Notes under the pieces: model-generated
What the model was told of the DNA's origin: nothing
Seen by the model: the letters and a program-made list of their open reading frames with translations, nothing else
The model's database searches: none
DNA from: Paenibacillus silagei
GTDB taxonomy: Bacteria > Bacillota > Bacilli > Paenibacillales > Paenibacillaceae
Direction: 5' to 3'
Length of the DNA: 64,000 nucleotides
Assembly (NCBI RefSeq): GCF_017874735.1
Contig: NZ_JAGGLV010000031.1
Location: 17,515-81,514 of the forward strand
Part shown: one piece after another, positions 8,591 through 17,274 of the stretch
Layout of the letters: every line of letters begins with the position of its first letter
How positions within the stretch are numbered: position 1 is the stretch's first letter
Made by a program: the position numbers and the translations under genes

Positions 8591-10006
8591 ATGAACGTAT
8601 CAAGTGGAAACAGCTTCGCCGTCCTTTTAAAGGACAGTACCGTTCCAGCGAGAAATTCTTCTATTTTCAAAAGGTTGTCTGCAGTATCCCTGATCGCCGG
8701 ACTCTCCGTGCTCACCGCTTGCGGCGGAAATGCCGCTCCCGGCAATGCAGTCACAGCGGACGGAGCAGCCGCCGCAGTCCCTGCTGCCAATGCCGCTCCG
8801 GCTGGAGGCGCACCGGTCACGATTGAATTCTGGTATGGGCTCGGCGGCAAGCTGGGTGAAAATATGGAATCGCTCATTCAGAAATTCAACGCCTCCCAGC
8901 AGGAGGTCATCGTCAAGGGAATCGTGCAGGGGGATTATACAGAGACCGAACAGAAGCTTCAGGCAGCGATTGCTGCCGGGCAGGTCCCGGCGGCGGTCCT
9001 CTCCTCCAATATCGATTGGGCGCGCAAGGGTTATTACGCCGCGATGGATGAGCTGATTGCCGAGCAGCCGGACTTCAATAAAGAGGATTTCGTCCAGACC
9101 TTCCTGAACCAGGGCCAGGTTGACGGCAAGCAGTATTTCCTCCCGATGTATGGATCGACCCAGGTGATGTACTACCGTAAGGATGCTTTTGCGAAAAGCG
9201 GCATAGACGCCAGCCAGATTAAGACCTGGGAAGACCTCGCTGCAGCAGCGAAAAAGATGACCGTCTCCGAAGGCGGCAAAACCACCTTCTACGGCTGGGA
9301 ACCGATGTGGGGCTCCGGCAATATGGTTGATGCCGCTCTCAGCAAAGGAGGCAGTATTCTTAGTGAGGACGGCACCAAGGTCACGATTGATTCCCAGGAG
9401 TGGATCGACACCTGGGAGTTCTTCCGCAAAGCAATTCATGAGGACAAGACGATGCGCATTCATTCGGGCGGGCAAGGCTGGGAGTACTGGTACAAGACGA
9501 TTGACGATGTGATGAAAGGCCAGGCGGCCGGATACACCGGCTCCAGCGGCGACCAGGGCGACCTCGATTTCAGCGTCGTCTCCGCTATGGAGCAACCGGG
9601 CTGGGCCGGAGCCGGCGAAGGCAAACCTGTCGCCGGGGCGAGTATGGCCGGTATTCCTGCCAAAGCCGGAGACGCCGAGAAGCAGGCAGCGATGAAATGG
9701 CTGACCTACTTCACAAGCTCCGAGAATACGGCCTTCTGGTCCATCCACACCGGCTATATTAGCGTCCGCCAGTCTGCGCTGGAAGATCCGGCATTCGTCG
9801 CCTTCAGTGAGAGCAATCCGCAGATCAAGATTCCATTGCAGCAGGCGGCTCACGCTTCCCCTCCGTTCCAGGACCCGACAGGCGGCAAAATTAATGATGC
9901 CCTGACCATCGCAGCGGATAAGGTGCAGATTGAGAATATTCCGGCAGCCGAGGCGCTGAAGGAAGCGCAGCAGACGGCTCAGGCGGCACTGGATAAGCTG
10001 AAATAG
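8591..10006 (+). CDS. Extracellular sugar-binding lipoprotein (family 1)
   Basis: A lipoprotein of about 471 residues that captures the solute for the two preceding permeases. It has a long N-terminal region, a hydrophobic helix and a lipobox (LSVLTACGG) near residue 42, followed by an Ala/Gly/Pro-rich linker. The mature part opens with VTIEFWYGLGGKLGENME and contains the family 1 signature region around YGSTQVMYYRKDAFAKSG. There are three consecutive ATGs (8585, 8588, 8591); the last has the best spacing from the AAGAGGAG site. The C-terminus is rich in Ala-Gln helices (AEALKEAQQTAQAALDKLK), as is normal for the family. Confidence 0.9.
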   Translation: MNVSSGNSFAVLLKDSTVPARNSSIFKRLSAVSLIAGLSVLTACGGNAAPGNAVTADGAAAAVPAANAAPAGGAPVTIEFWYGLGGKLGENMESLIQKFNASQQEVIVKGIVQGDYTETEQKLQAAIAAGQVPAAVLSSNIDWARKGYYAAMDELIAEQPDFNKEDFVQTFLNQGQVDGKQYFLPMYGSTQVMYYRKDAFAKSGIDASQIKTWEDLAAAAKKMTVSEGGKTTFYGWEPMWGSGNMVDAALSKGGSILSEDGTKVTIDSQEWIDTWEFFRKAIHEDKTMRIHSGGQGWEYWYKTIDDVMKGQAAGYTGSSGDQGDLDFSVVSAMEQPGWAGAGEGKPVAGASMAGIPAKAGDAEKQAAMKWLTYFTSSENTAFWSIHTGYISVRQSALEDPAFVAFSESNPQIKIPLQQAAHASPPFQDPTGGKINDALTIAADKVQIENIPAAEALKEAQQTAQAALDKLK

Positions 10007-10066
10007 AACGGTTCAACTACGCATGGCGAAACAAAATCATCCTACCGGATGAATGAGATTACCTGT

Positions 10067-10265
10067 GTGCCAGCAAATGTATGCTATTTTCCGCATACAT
10101 TCGGGCCACATGCCTGTGTGCCAGCACAATGTATGCTGTTTTCCGCATACATTCAGGCCACTTGCCTGCGTGCCAGCACAATGTATGCTGTTTTCCGCAT
10201 ACATCGGGCCACTTGCCTGCGTGCCAGCACAATGTATGCTGTTTTCCGCATACATTTGCTGGCAC
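10067..10265. repeat. Hairpin array of about 52-bp units enclosed by an 18-bp perfect inverted repeat
   Basis: Four copies of a unit contain TGTATGC-(8 bases)-GCATACA, each able to form a hairpin, separated by TCGGGCCAC.TGCCTG.GTGCCAGCACAA-type spacers. The spacing is 52, 52 and 51 bases. The outer ends form a perfect inverted repeat: GTGCCAGCAAATGTATGC (10067-10084) and its complement (10248-10265). The array lies in the 400-base gap between the sugar-binding lipoprotein gene and the HAD gene. All six frames are partly open through it, giving spurious Cys/His-rich reading frames that I do not call as genes. Confidence 0.9.
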
Positions 10266-10406
10266 AATTAAAGAGCACTTATCCACAACAAAAGAAAATC
10301 ATAATTTCCTAAAGAAGAACAAATATACTGCCGTCTGATGAAGGCGGCGGTTTCTATCTGAATGTGAGAGCATCTTGACTATTCAAATTATGAAGGGGGA
10401 CGCTGC

Positions 10407-11213
10407 GTGATTGAGCTTAACACTCCGCAAGGAAACTATCCCGTATCGGCCATCCTGTTCGACAAGGATGGAACCTTACTACAGTTCGTATCCCTCTGGG
10501 GAAGCTGGGGCGAGTGCTTCCTGGACCAGTTCGCCCGCAAGCTTGAGCAGCGCGGACTGAGCTTCCCTGAGCAGCACCGGGCCTCCCTCCTGGGAACGGT
10601 TCATGATGCCGCAGGGAAGATCACCGATTACGACCGCAACGGTCCGCTCGCCATGGGCACGATGAGCGATCTGTACGCCATTGCGTCCTGGCAGGGGTAT
10701 TCTCTCGGCCTATCCTGGGCCGAAGCGGTCGAACTGGTGGACTCCTGCCGGAATGCAGCGGATGCGATGCTGGAGCAGAGCCGTCCGGTCCGTCCTCTTC
10801 CCGGGCTGGTGCCCTTTCTGGACGCGTGCGCAGCCCAGGGCATACCTATGGCCGTAGTGACTGCCGATGAAACGGCGGCAGCCGAGAGTCATCTGCGCTG
10901 GCTGGGCATCCACCAGTATTTCACCGCCGTGATCGGCACAGATCAGGTGGAGCGGGGCAAGCCCTTCCCCGACATGGCGCTGCTTGCCTGCGGGCGGCTG
11001 GGGGTATCTCCGGCTGAAGCCGCCGTGATCGGCGATACGAACGGAGATATGCGGATGGCGAAGGCTGCGGGCACTGCCGTAGCCATTGGGATTGCCGGCG
11101 GAATCACCGCCGGGCTGGCGGCAGACACGCGGGCTGACGGGACTCTTTTGCCGGATGCAGATTGTATCGTGTCCTCTTATGCGGAGCTTGGCGTACGAAG
11201 GATGGTACGATGA
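10407..11213 (+). CDS. HAD-superfamily hydrolase (phosphoglycolate phosphatase-like)
   Basis: A 268-residue phosphatase of the HAD family. Motif I reads ILFDKDGTLL with the nucleophile and acid/base aspartates, motif II includes MAVVTADE, motif III contains the lysine of RGKPFPDMALL, and motif IV is GDTNGDMRMAKAAG. A helical cap domain lies between motifs I and II (about residues 25-115). Likely substrates are small phosphorylated metabolites. The start is a GTG at 10407 with AAGGGGG upstream. Its TGA overlaps the ATG of the next gene, an SMR transporter, which suggests cotranslation, although the two functions have no obvious link. Confidence 0.88.
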   Translation: MIELNTPQGNYPVSAILFDKDGTLLQFVSLWGSWGECFLDQFARKLEQRGLSFPEQHRASLLGTVHDAAGKITDYDRNGPLAMGTMSDLYAIASWQGYSLGLSWAEAVELVDSCRNAADAMLEQSRPVRPLPGLVPFLDACAAQGIPMAVVTADETAAAESHLRWLGIHQYFTAVIGTDQVERGKPFPDMALLACGRLGVSPAEAAVIGDTNGDMRMAKAAGTAVAIGIAGGITAGLAADTRADGTLLPDADCIVSSYAELGVRRMVR

Positions 11214-11551
11214 AGGCCGAAGGAGCCATGGCCTGGGTATTTCTTGCCTTAGCTATTGTCTTCGAGCTGTCCGGAACGGTCTCCATGAAGCTGTCGCATG
11301 GCCTCACCCGGCCCTTGCCCTCTGTGCTGATGTTCGTATTCTACGGAATCAGCTTCACCTCACTGAGTGTCGCCCTCACCTCCATTAAGGTTGGAGTCGC
11401 TTATGCCGTATGGTCCGGGGCGGGTATCCTCCTGATTTCTCTGGCAGGGGCATTGTTGTTCGAAGAGCGGCTGACGGGCTCCTCTCTCCTATGGGTGACT
11501 GTGATTGTAGCCGGAATTATTGGTTTGAACATTAGTACCAAGGGGCATTAG
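11210..11551 (+). CDS. Small multidrug resistance (SMR) family transporter
   Basis: A 113-residue four-helix membrane protein. The first helix carries the essential glutamate (E19 in LAIVFELSGT). The KVGVAYAVWSGAG segment in helix 3 is the SMR signature, and helix 4 ends in IVAGIIGLNIS. Family members work as antiparallel dimers and export quaternary amines or guanidinium compounds in exchange for protons. The start at 11210 overlaps the stop of the HAD gene (ATGA) and has AAGGAT upstream; a longer reading frame from 11162 would overlap that gene by about 50 bases and is unlikely. Only a single SMR gene is present, so a homodimer is expected. Confidence 0.9.
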   Translation: MKAEGAMAWVFLALAIVFELSGTVSMKLSHGLTRPLPSVLMFVFYGISFTSLSVALTSIKVGVAYAVWSGAGILLISLAGALLFEERLTGSSLLWVTVIVAGIIGLNISTKGH

Positions 11552-11591
11552 CCTAACGATTATAAAATATTTCAAGGAGGCTTCGCTTGCT

Positions 11592-12518
11592 ATGAATTCA
11601 TCTTCCACACCGGGCGTTACTGAACCGCTGCTGACGTTCCAGATTATTACAGACACCCATGTCACGGCCGATCCCGAGCATGAGTACAATCAGAACTTCG
11701 GACGGGCGCTTGAGGATATAGCGGGACATACTCAAGGCAGCAGCGGAATCATGCACATTGGAGATATAACAAACAATGGCTTCCCGGAGGAGTATGAGGA
11801 GGTCCAGCGTATTCTTGAGCTGCATCAGGCGTCCTTGCCGCAGCTTCATTACACCTTGGGCAACCATGATGTCGGCCTCGGGCATTGGGAATCCCGCCTT
11901 GCGATGTATACTTCCCGTATGGGGATGCCAGGTCCTTATCATGATCACTGGATCGGCGGGTATCATTTCATCTTTCTCGGCACAGAGGAAGGGCTGCCTA
12001 CGTTCTGCAGTCTATCCGCTGAACAGCTGCAGTGGCTGGACCGCAAGCTTGGTGAACACGCACCGGACAAAGCCAAGTCTAACGGGCAACTGCAGAAGGA
12101 CCTGGAACAGACTCACCTGCCGGATCAGCCCGTCTTCCTCTTCCTGCACCAGCCGCTGAAGGATACGGTAGCCGGTTCACTGGAATCTCAGGAATGGTAC
12201 GGGGTAACACAGGATCAGGAGCTGCGTACTATTCTGTCGCGGCACCCGCAGACCTTGCTGTTCACCGGACATACCCACTGGGAGCTGGAGGTCAGCAACA
12301 CGATGTTTCCCGGCAACGGGCAGACGGCTACAATGTTCAATGCTGCTTCGGTGGCCTACCTCTGGACGGATGCAGATGAACACAAGAGCGGCAGCCAGGG
12401 CTATTATATAGAAGTCTATGCTGATAAAGTGCTTGTACGGGGACGGGATTTTACTACCGGAACCTGGATTGAAGCGGCGCAATATGAGGTGGCGTATCCC
12501 GTTAACGCTCTACGGTAA
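11592..12518 (+). CDS. Calcineurin-like metallophosphoesterase
   Basis: A 308-residue soluble phosphoesterase. All the metal-ligand motifs are present in order: D-x-H in IITDTHV (near residue 20), GDITNNG, GNHDVG, the HQPLKD histidine, and GHTHWE near residue 237. Together they form the binuclear metal centre. No signal peptide is seen, so it probably acts in the cytoplasm. Related Bacillota proteins are annotated as phosphohydrolases or cyclic-nucleotide phosphodiesterases; the true substrate cannot be told. The ATG at 11592 is 11 bases after an AAGGAGG site, 40 bases downstream of the SMR gene. A terminator hairpin follows at 12571. Confidence 0.88.
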   Translation: MNSSSTPGVTEPLLTFQIITDTHVTADPEHEYNQNFGRALEDIAGHTQGSSGIMHIGDITNNGFPEEYEEVQRILELHQASLPQLHYTLGNHDVGLGHWESRLAMYTSRMGMPGPYHDHWIGGYHFIFLGTEEGLPTFCSLSAEQLQWLDRKLGEHAPDKAKSNGQLQKDLEQTHLPDQPVFLFLHQPLKDTVAGSLESQEWYGVTQDQELRTILSRHPQTLLFTGHTHWELEVSNTMFPGNGQTATMFNAASVAYLWTDADEHKSGSQGYYIEVYADKVLVRGRDFTTGTWIEAAQYEVAYPVNALR

Positions 12519-12570
12519 ATTAGGGAATCATTGATGTATCAAGCAGGAGCAATGTGCTTCCTGCGCAACA

Positions 12571-12606
12571 AAAGACGGCCCTCTCTCCCAAGAGAAGGCC
12601 GTCTTT
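12571..12606. terminator. Bidirectional terminator between the phosphoesterase and metQ genes
   Basis: AAAGACGGCC and GGCCGTCTTT form a 10-bp stem, with CTCTC/GAGAG-type pairing further in. A-run and T-run flanks on both sides make it usable by the convergent genes on either strand. Confidence 0.85.
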
Positions 12607-12642
12607 CGTTTACTTCGGTATAGGATGTAACCCGCGTATCTT

Positions 12643-13491
12643 CTATTTAAAAGCAGGCAGCGCGATGTCCGCGTAATTATCCTCCAGGAACTTCTTCACT
12701 TCCGGGCCGCTGATCGCCTTCGCCAGCTTCTGGATGGCTTCGGAATCCTTGTTGTCCTCACGGGCAACGAGGGTGATGGTGAAGGCGGAATCTTCACGCT
12801 CGGTGATCAGCGCATCCTTCTTCGGAGTCAGGCCCAGCGGGCTGGCATAGGCCGGCGTCATCGCTACCAGATCCGCATCATCCAGCATCCGGGCCAGCAT
12901 CAGCAGATCGACCTCCTCGAACTTATAGTTCTTCGGATTGGCAGTAATGTCAGCTTGGGTAGCCTGAATTCCTACCCCATCCTTCAGCGTGATCAACCCG
13001 GCATCTGCGAACATTTGCAGGGAGCGTCCAATATTGGAAGGATCATTCGCCATCACGAGCGTTGCTCCCTCGGGCAGATCAGCAATATTCTTGAAGCGTT
13101 TGGAGTACCCGCCGTAGATGGCATCATATACAGGCTGAACCGGCACCAGCTTTGCCCCTTTGCTGGCATTGAACTGTTCCATGTACGGGACATGCTGGAA
13201 GAAGTTCGCATCCACCTCTTTATTCGCCAGTGCTTCGTTCGGCTGCACATTATCAGACAGCACGACAACCTCCATATCTACGCCTTCTTCCTTCAGAATC
13301 GGCTTCACGATGTCGAGGATATCCGTCATTGGCGGAATCAGCGAGGCTACTTTGATCTTCACAGGTCCGGTGCTGGTTGCCGCCGGTATCTCTTCCGCTT
13401 CTTTGCTGTTGCCGCAGCCTGCAAGTGCAAGCGTCAATACAAGCAGTACCAGTGCAAACGTGGTGGTCATTCTTCTTCCTGTTCTCTTCAT
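12643..13491 (-). CDS. metQ: Methionine-binding lipoprotein MetQ/NlpA
   Basis: A 282-residue lipoprotein with a basic N-terminus, hydrophobic helix and lipobox (LALAGCGN). The mature region has the NlpA-family hallmarks: EVVVLSDNVQPNEALANKEVDANFFQH (seen as two adjoining blocks), YMEQFNASKG, and a YGGYSKRF region preceding PEGATLVMANDPSNIGRSL. These shape a closed pocket for D- or L-methionine. It is the third gene of the metN-metI-metQ operon and should deliver ligand to the MetI/MetN pair. The start is set at the ATG at 13491; a TTG 12 bases upstream is possible. Confidence 0.92.
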   Translation of the reverse strand: MKRTGRRMTTTFALVLLVLTLALAGCGNSKEAEEIPAATSTGPVKIKVASLIPPMTDILDIVKPILKEEGVDMEVVVLSDNVQPNEALANKEVDANFFQHVPYMEQFNASKGAKLVPVQPVYDAIYGGYSKRFKNIADLPEGATLVMANDPSNIGRSLQMFADAGLITLKDGVGIQATQADITANPKNYKFEEVDLLMLARMLDDADLVAMTPAYASPLGLTPKKDALITEREDSAFTITLVAREDNKDSEAIQKLAKAISGPEVKKFLEDNYADIALPAFK

Positions 13492-13525
13492 GATATCTCT
13501 CAAGCCCCCATTATTGTATAGTATT

Positions 13526-14188
13526 CTAGCGTTTGTCCAGCAGTCTGGCTATCGTGCTTCCCGTGAACTGGATGAGCTGCACCAGCACAATCATCACGAG
13601 AATGGCGTAGATCATCACCTCAGTCTCGAAGCGCTGATACCCGTAACGGATGGCGAAATCACCCACCCCGCCGCCGCCGACAACCCCCATTACGGTTGAA
13701 AAAGAAATGAAGCTGATCGTAGACGCCGTGAGTCCCAGCACCAGCCCTGAACGGGCCTCTACATACAGAAATTTGAAGATGATTCCCAGCTTGGATGCTC
13801 CCATCGACAATGCCGCTTCAATCGTTCCCCGCGGAACCTCCAGCAGTGATTGCTCTACCAGCCGTGAGTAATAAGCAATGGCAACGATGGACAGCGGCAC
13901 CGTGGCCGCCAGTGTGCCAATCGACGTACCTACGACCAGCCGCGTGAACGGAATCAGCGCCACCACCAGCAGCAGGAACGGAAACGAACGGATGACATTG
14001 ACGATGCTGTTCAGCACCAGAGACAGCCCTCTATTCTCATACAACTGGCCTTTGCGGCAAAAATACAGCAGTGTCCCCAGCGGAAGACCCACCAGCAGCG
14101 CAGCGCCTATGGCAATGCCGACCATGACAAAGGTCTCGCCGATAGACTGCCACATCTGATCCTGGTATTTCAGCATACTCTCAAACAT
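13526..14188 (-). CDS. metI: Methionine ABC transporter permease MetI
   Basis: A 220-residue permease with five predicted helices. It begins MFESMLKYQDQMWQSIGETF, as in other MetI proteins, and contains NVIRSFPFLLLVVALIPFTR and the coupling loop EAALSMGASKLGIIFKFL. The start at 14188 has a GGGGG site nine bases upstream and overlaps the end of metN by eight bases. The longer open frame to 14269 lies within metN and is unlikely. With metN and metQ it forms a high-affinity methionine importer. Confidence 0.92.
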   Translation of the reverse strand: MFESMLKYQDQMWQSIGETFVMVGIAIGAALLVGLPLGTLLYFCRKGQLYENRGLSLVLNSIVNVIRSFPFLLLVVALIPFTRLVVGTSIGTLAATVPLSIVAIAYYSRLVEQSLLEVPRGTIEAALSMGASKLGIIFKFLYVEARSGLVLGLTASTISFISFSTVMGVVGGGGVGDFAIRYGYQRFETEVMIYAILVMIVLVQLIQFTGSTIARLLDKR

Positions 14189-14942
14189 CGGATGCCCCCG
14201 TTCTGCCGGTGATTCTCTCCCGGAAAGAGCCTGAATGAGTTCCCGGCGGGAGGAAGCCGCCCTCGCCACGGGAGAAGGAATCTACGATTCGTCCGCCCTC
14301 CATGACGGATACCTCAGAACAGATGCTCCGCACGACATCCAGTTCATGTGTAACGATTACAATCGTTACGCCCAGGGAAGCATTAATATGGCGCAGCACC
14401 TCCAGAATGTCCGCCGTGGTGCCCGGATCCAGCGCAGAGGTCGGTTCATCGCACAGCAGCAGCTTCGGATTGTTCGCCAGTGCGCGGGCAATCGCTACCC
14501 GCTGGCGCTGTCCGCCGCTGAGCTGGGCCGGATATTGCCCGGCTTTGTCTGCAAGGCCTACGAATTGCAGACATTCCTCCACCCGCTTCATCCGCCCTGC
14601 ACGCGGCACTCCGGCAAGCTCCAGGGAGATCGCCACATTCCGGCTGACAGTGGCATTGCCGATCAGGTTAAAATGCTGAAAGATCATACCGATTCTCTGC
14701 CGCTGCCGGCGCAGCTCCTTGTCCGGCAGCTCCGTAAGCCGCTGCCCGTCAACCGTAACCGTTCCTGCATCGGGCCGCTCCAGCAGATTGATCAGCCGCA
14801 GGAGCGTGGACTTCCCCGCCCCGCTGGCGCCAATAATACCGTGAATGGCACCCGCCTGTACTTCAAGTGATACCTGATCGACAGCCGTATAAGGGCCGTC
14901 CTTCAGAGTGAAGCTCTTGCTAACCTGACTCAGCGAAAGAAT
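14181..14942 (-). CDS. metN: Methionine ABC transporter ATP-binding protein MetN, apparent ATT start
   Basis: A 253-residue ATPase with Walker A (GASGAGKST), Q-loop (GMIFQHFNLIGNATV), signature LSGGQRQRVAIA, Walker B (LLLCDEPTSALD) and H-loop (VIVTHELDV). The family-typical N-terminus (SLSQVSKSFTLKDG) is encoded well upstream of the first in-frame ATG, which falls after the Q-loop region begins and cannot be the true start. Reading back to the stop at about 14990, there is no ATG, GTG or TTG. The best start is ATT at 14942, six bases after a GGGGAGGG site; a CTG at 14933 is the alternative. The C-terminal regulatory domain of longer MetN proteins is absent. I see no SAM riboswitch or T-box upstream. 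Confidence 0.85.
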   Translation of the reverse strand: MLSLSQVSKSFTLKDGPYTAVDQVSLEVQAGAIHGIIGASGAGKSTLLRLINLLERPDAGTVTVDGQRLTELPDKELRRQRQRIGMIFQHFNLIGNATVSRNVAISLELAGVPRAGRMKRVEECLQFVGLADKAGQYPAQLSGGQRQRVAIARALANNPKLLLCDEPTSALDPGTTADILEVLRHINASLGVTIVIVTHELDVVRSICSEVSVMEGGRIVDSFSRGEGGFLPPGTHSGSFRERITGRTGASDV

Positions 14943-15171
14943 ATGAAGCCCTCCCCTACAGACTGCCTGGACATGTTCCCTGAACCTTAGGACTTATTGT
15001 ACTATAATTATTTAAAATCTGTTTCATTAAAAATCTCTTTAAATAATAAGGTATTTCTTCCGCTGTGTCATCATTTTTTTCAAAATGATTGCTAAGCCCT
15101 TGGAAGAGCAGAGCATTATAAGGATGCTCGCCGCTCTATGGGATTATTCAAGGGAAGCAGGATAGTAGCAC

Positions 15172-15211
15172 AAAAACGGGTGCAGTCCCTGGTAGGACTG
15201 CACCCGTTTTG
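15172..15211. terminator. Terminator downstream of the LplC-type permease gene
   Basis: AACGGGTGCAGTCC and GGACTGCACCCGTT form a 14-bp perfect stem with a short loop, flanked by A- and T-runs, just after the minus-strand gene ending at 15248. It would also work on the plus strand. Confidence 0.88.
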
Positions 15212-15247
15212 CTATTTTGCATACATCAGTCTATTCGCTCTGAACGC

Positions 15248-16210
15248 TTATTCTTTCACACTGCCGACATTAAGACCCACTACGAAATACTTCTGCATGA
15301 ACGGATACACCAGCAGTATAGGTACGGAGGCGACCACTGTGATAGCTGCCCGGATCGAAATCGGCGTGACCATCGCCCGTGCTGAATTCTGATCCATCCC
15401 CACCCCGTTGGTAACGGTAGGGTTACCGTTAGAGTTCATCGTTGAAGACAGCAGCTTCATCAGCTCATACTGCAGTGTACTCAGATGCTGCTTGGAGGAG
15501 GTGTAGATGAAAGCATCGAACCAGGCATTCCAGGCTCCGACCGCCACGAACAGCGCAATGGTCGCGAGTACCGGCTTACAGAGCGGGAAGACGACCCGCA
15601 TGAAGATTTTGAAATCTCCGGCGCCGTCGATTCTGGCCGATTCCATCAGACTCTCCGGTATAGTCCCGATGTAAGTGCGGATGACGATCATGTTGAACGC
15701 GCTGATCATCGATGGAATAACATAGACCCAGAAGCTGTTCAGCAGGCCCAGGTCCTTAATCAGGAAGTAGTTCGGGATCAGACCTGCGCTGAAATACATC
15801 GTCAGCACGAATACTACAGTAATAAACTTACGGAATACGTACTCCCTGCGGCTTAAGGTATACGCCAGCATGGTAGTCAGAAAAATATTAAGCAATGTAG
15901 AAATCACTGTACGTGCCACAGAAATCAGGAAAGCATCAAAAATCGTTCCGGTGGCAAAGATCGCCTTGTAATTCTGCACGGTCCAATGCCGGGGCCATAA
16001 ATAAATGCCGCCGCGGATCGTATCATTCCCTTCATTAAATGAAACAGCAATCGTATTGATAAATGGATATAAAGTCACAACCACCAGACAGACCATGAAG
16101 ACCGTATTGAAGGAAGTGAACAAAAACGGTTCAAGTCTGCCGGTGCCTAAGTTTCTTTTCGCCGTAAAGCCTGCTTTATGCCCAGGGCTAATCTGCCGGT
16201 TATCCGCCAT
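15248..16210 (-). CDS. Sugar ABC transporter permease, LplC type
   Basis: A 320-residue permease with six predicted helices. Family features are VTLYPFINTIAVSFNEG in the first loop, MYFSAGLIPNYFLIKDLGLL, the coupling loop ESARIDGAGDFKIFMRVVFP, and the typical C-terminus VYPFMQKYFVVGLNVGSVKE. LplC-type permeases import complex oligosaccharides in Paenibacillus and relatives. The ATG at 16210 shares a base with the stop of the upstream LplB-type gene (TAATG), so the two are coupled. It lies in one operon with a binding lipoprotein (17275-18975), downstream of a YesM/YesN-type regulatory set. Confidence 0.92.
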   Translation of the reverse strand: MADNRQISPGHKAGFTAKRNLGTGRLEPFLFTSFNTVFMVCLVVVTLYPFINTIAVSFNEGNDTIRGGIYLWPRHWTVQNYKAIFATGTIFDAFLISVARTVISTLLNIFLTTMLAYTLSRREYVFRKFITVVFVLTMYFSAGLIPNYFLIKDLGLLNSFWVYVIPSMISAFNMIVIRTYIGTIPESLMESARIDGAGDFKIFMRVVFPLCKPVLATIALFVAVGAWNAWFDAFIYTSSKQHLSTLQYELMKLLSSTMNSNGNPTVTNGVGMDQNSARAMVTPISIRAAITVVASVPILLVYPFMQKYFVVGLNVGSVKE

Positions 16211-17184
16211 TATAACAACCTCTCTTCCCCAAGCCGCTTGGAAATCCCGTTAGCCATAAGCAGCAATGTCACGCTGACCACCGTTTTGAAAATCCCGCCA
16301 GCGGTTGCGAGTGAATAATTCCCTTGTGCAAGTCCGTATTTAAGCACGAAAATGTCTATCGTTTCGGCCCAGTCTACAACCAGTCCGTTGCCGAGCAGGT
16401 ACTGCACTTCAAAGCCTGCTTCCAGCACATGTCCTATGGACATAATCATCAGAATAACAATGGTTGCCTTGATGCCAGGCAGGGTTACGTGCATCATTTT
16501 CTTGTAACGGTTCGCACCGTCAATCTCTGCAGCCTCATACAGGGCAGGGTCAATGGAAGCGATGGCTGCCAGATAAATAATGGTATTCCAGCCCACTTCC
16601 TTCCACACATGTGAAGCCCCTACAATTCCCCAGAAATACTTGCCTTCACTGAGCCACAAAATCGGCTCTTTAATCAGATGCAGCTTCATCAGAACGATAT
16701 TTACGATCCCGTCATTGATGGACAGCGAGGTCGCCACAATACCGGTAACGATAATCCACGATAGGAAATGGGGCAGATAAGAGATCGTCTGCACGGTTCT
16801 TTTCCAGAATACTTTCTTAATCTCGTTAAGCAGCAACGCCAGCACGATGGCTGTGACGAAGCCGAGGATCAGATTGATAACCCCCATAGCCAGCGTATTG
16901 CGCAGGACACGAATGAAATTATCATCGGTGAACAAAAACTTGAACTGCTTCAGTCCCACCCATTCCTGCTCGCCGAAGGACTTGGCCGGTCTGTAGTTCT
17001 GGAACGCCATGGTCCAGCCCCACACAGGAACGTAGGCAAAAAGGATAATGTAGAGCATTAAAGGCACGGACATCCAGATCAGCTGTTGTTGATTCTTAAT
17101 CACGCGCCAGGTAATCGGCTGCTTTTTCTTCTTGTTCTTCTTCGGACGCCGGACGCCAGTATCTATTTCTAAGGTCTCATCCAT
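16210..17184 (-). CDS. Sugar ABC transporter permease, LplB type
   Basis: A 324-residue permease. A very basic N-terminal stretch (RRPKKNKKKKQ) precedes six predicted helices. LplB markers are FAYVPVWGWTMAFQNYRPAK, ISYLPHFLSWIIVTGIV and the coupling loop YEAAEIDGANRYKKMMHVTL. It should form the heterodimeric channel with the LplC-type protein that follows it. The start has GGAG eight to ten bases upstream. The 90-base gap to the lipoprotein gene upstream is typical of these operons. Confidence 0.92.
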   Translation of the reverse strand: MDETLEIDTGVRRPKKNKKKKQPITWRVIKNQQQLIWMSVPLMLYIILFAYVPVWGWTMAFQNYRPAKSFGEQEWVGLKQFKFLFTDDNFIRVLRNTLAMGVINLILGFVTAIVLALLLNEIKKVFWKRTVQTISYLPHFLSWIIVTGIVATSLSINDGIVNIVLMKLHLIKEPILWLSEGKYFWGIVGASHVWKEVGWNTIIYLAAIASIDPALYEAAEIDGANRYKKMMHVTLPGIKATIVILMIMSIGHVLEAGFEVQYLLGNGLVVDWAETIDIFVLKYGLAQGNYSLATAGGIFKTVVSVTLLLMANGISKRLGEERLL

Positions 17185-17274
17185 ATTCGTTGTCTCCTAC
17201 TCCATCAAATTAATGTAAGGCGGAAGGCCGGTTGACGGCCTTCCACCTTCTAAAACCCGGTACCAGACCTTACG

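Noticed and set aside
8627..9853. 408-codon open frame on the minus strand
   Set aside because: It lies opposite the sugar-binding lipoprotein gene, has no ribosome binding site, and its protein looks like antisense of a GC-rich gene.
10037..10338. Several open frames giving Cys/His-rich repetitive peptides
   Set aside because: They arise from the hairpin repeat array being open in several frames on both strands, and lack ribosome binding sites.
14943..15137. SAM riboswitch or T-box upstream of metN
   Set aside because: I looked for the conserved cores of both and saw neither in the leader region.
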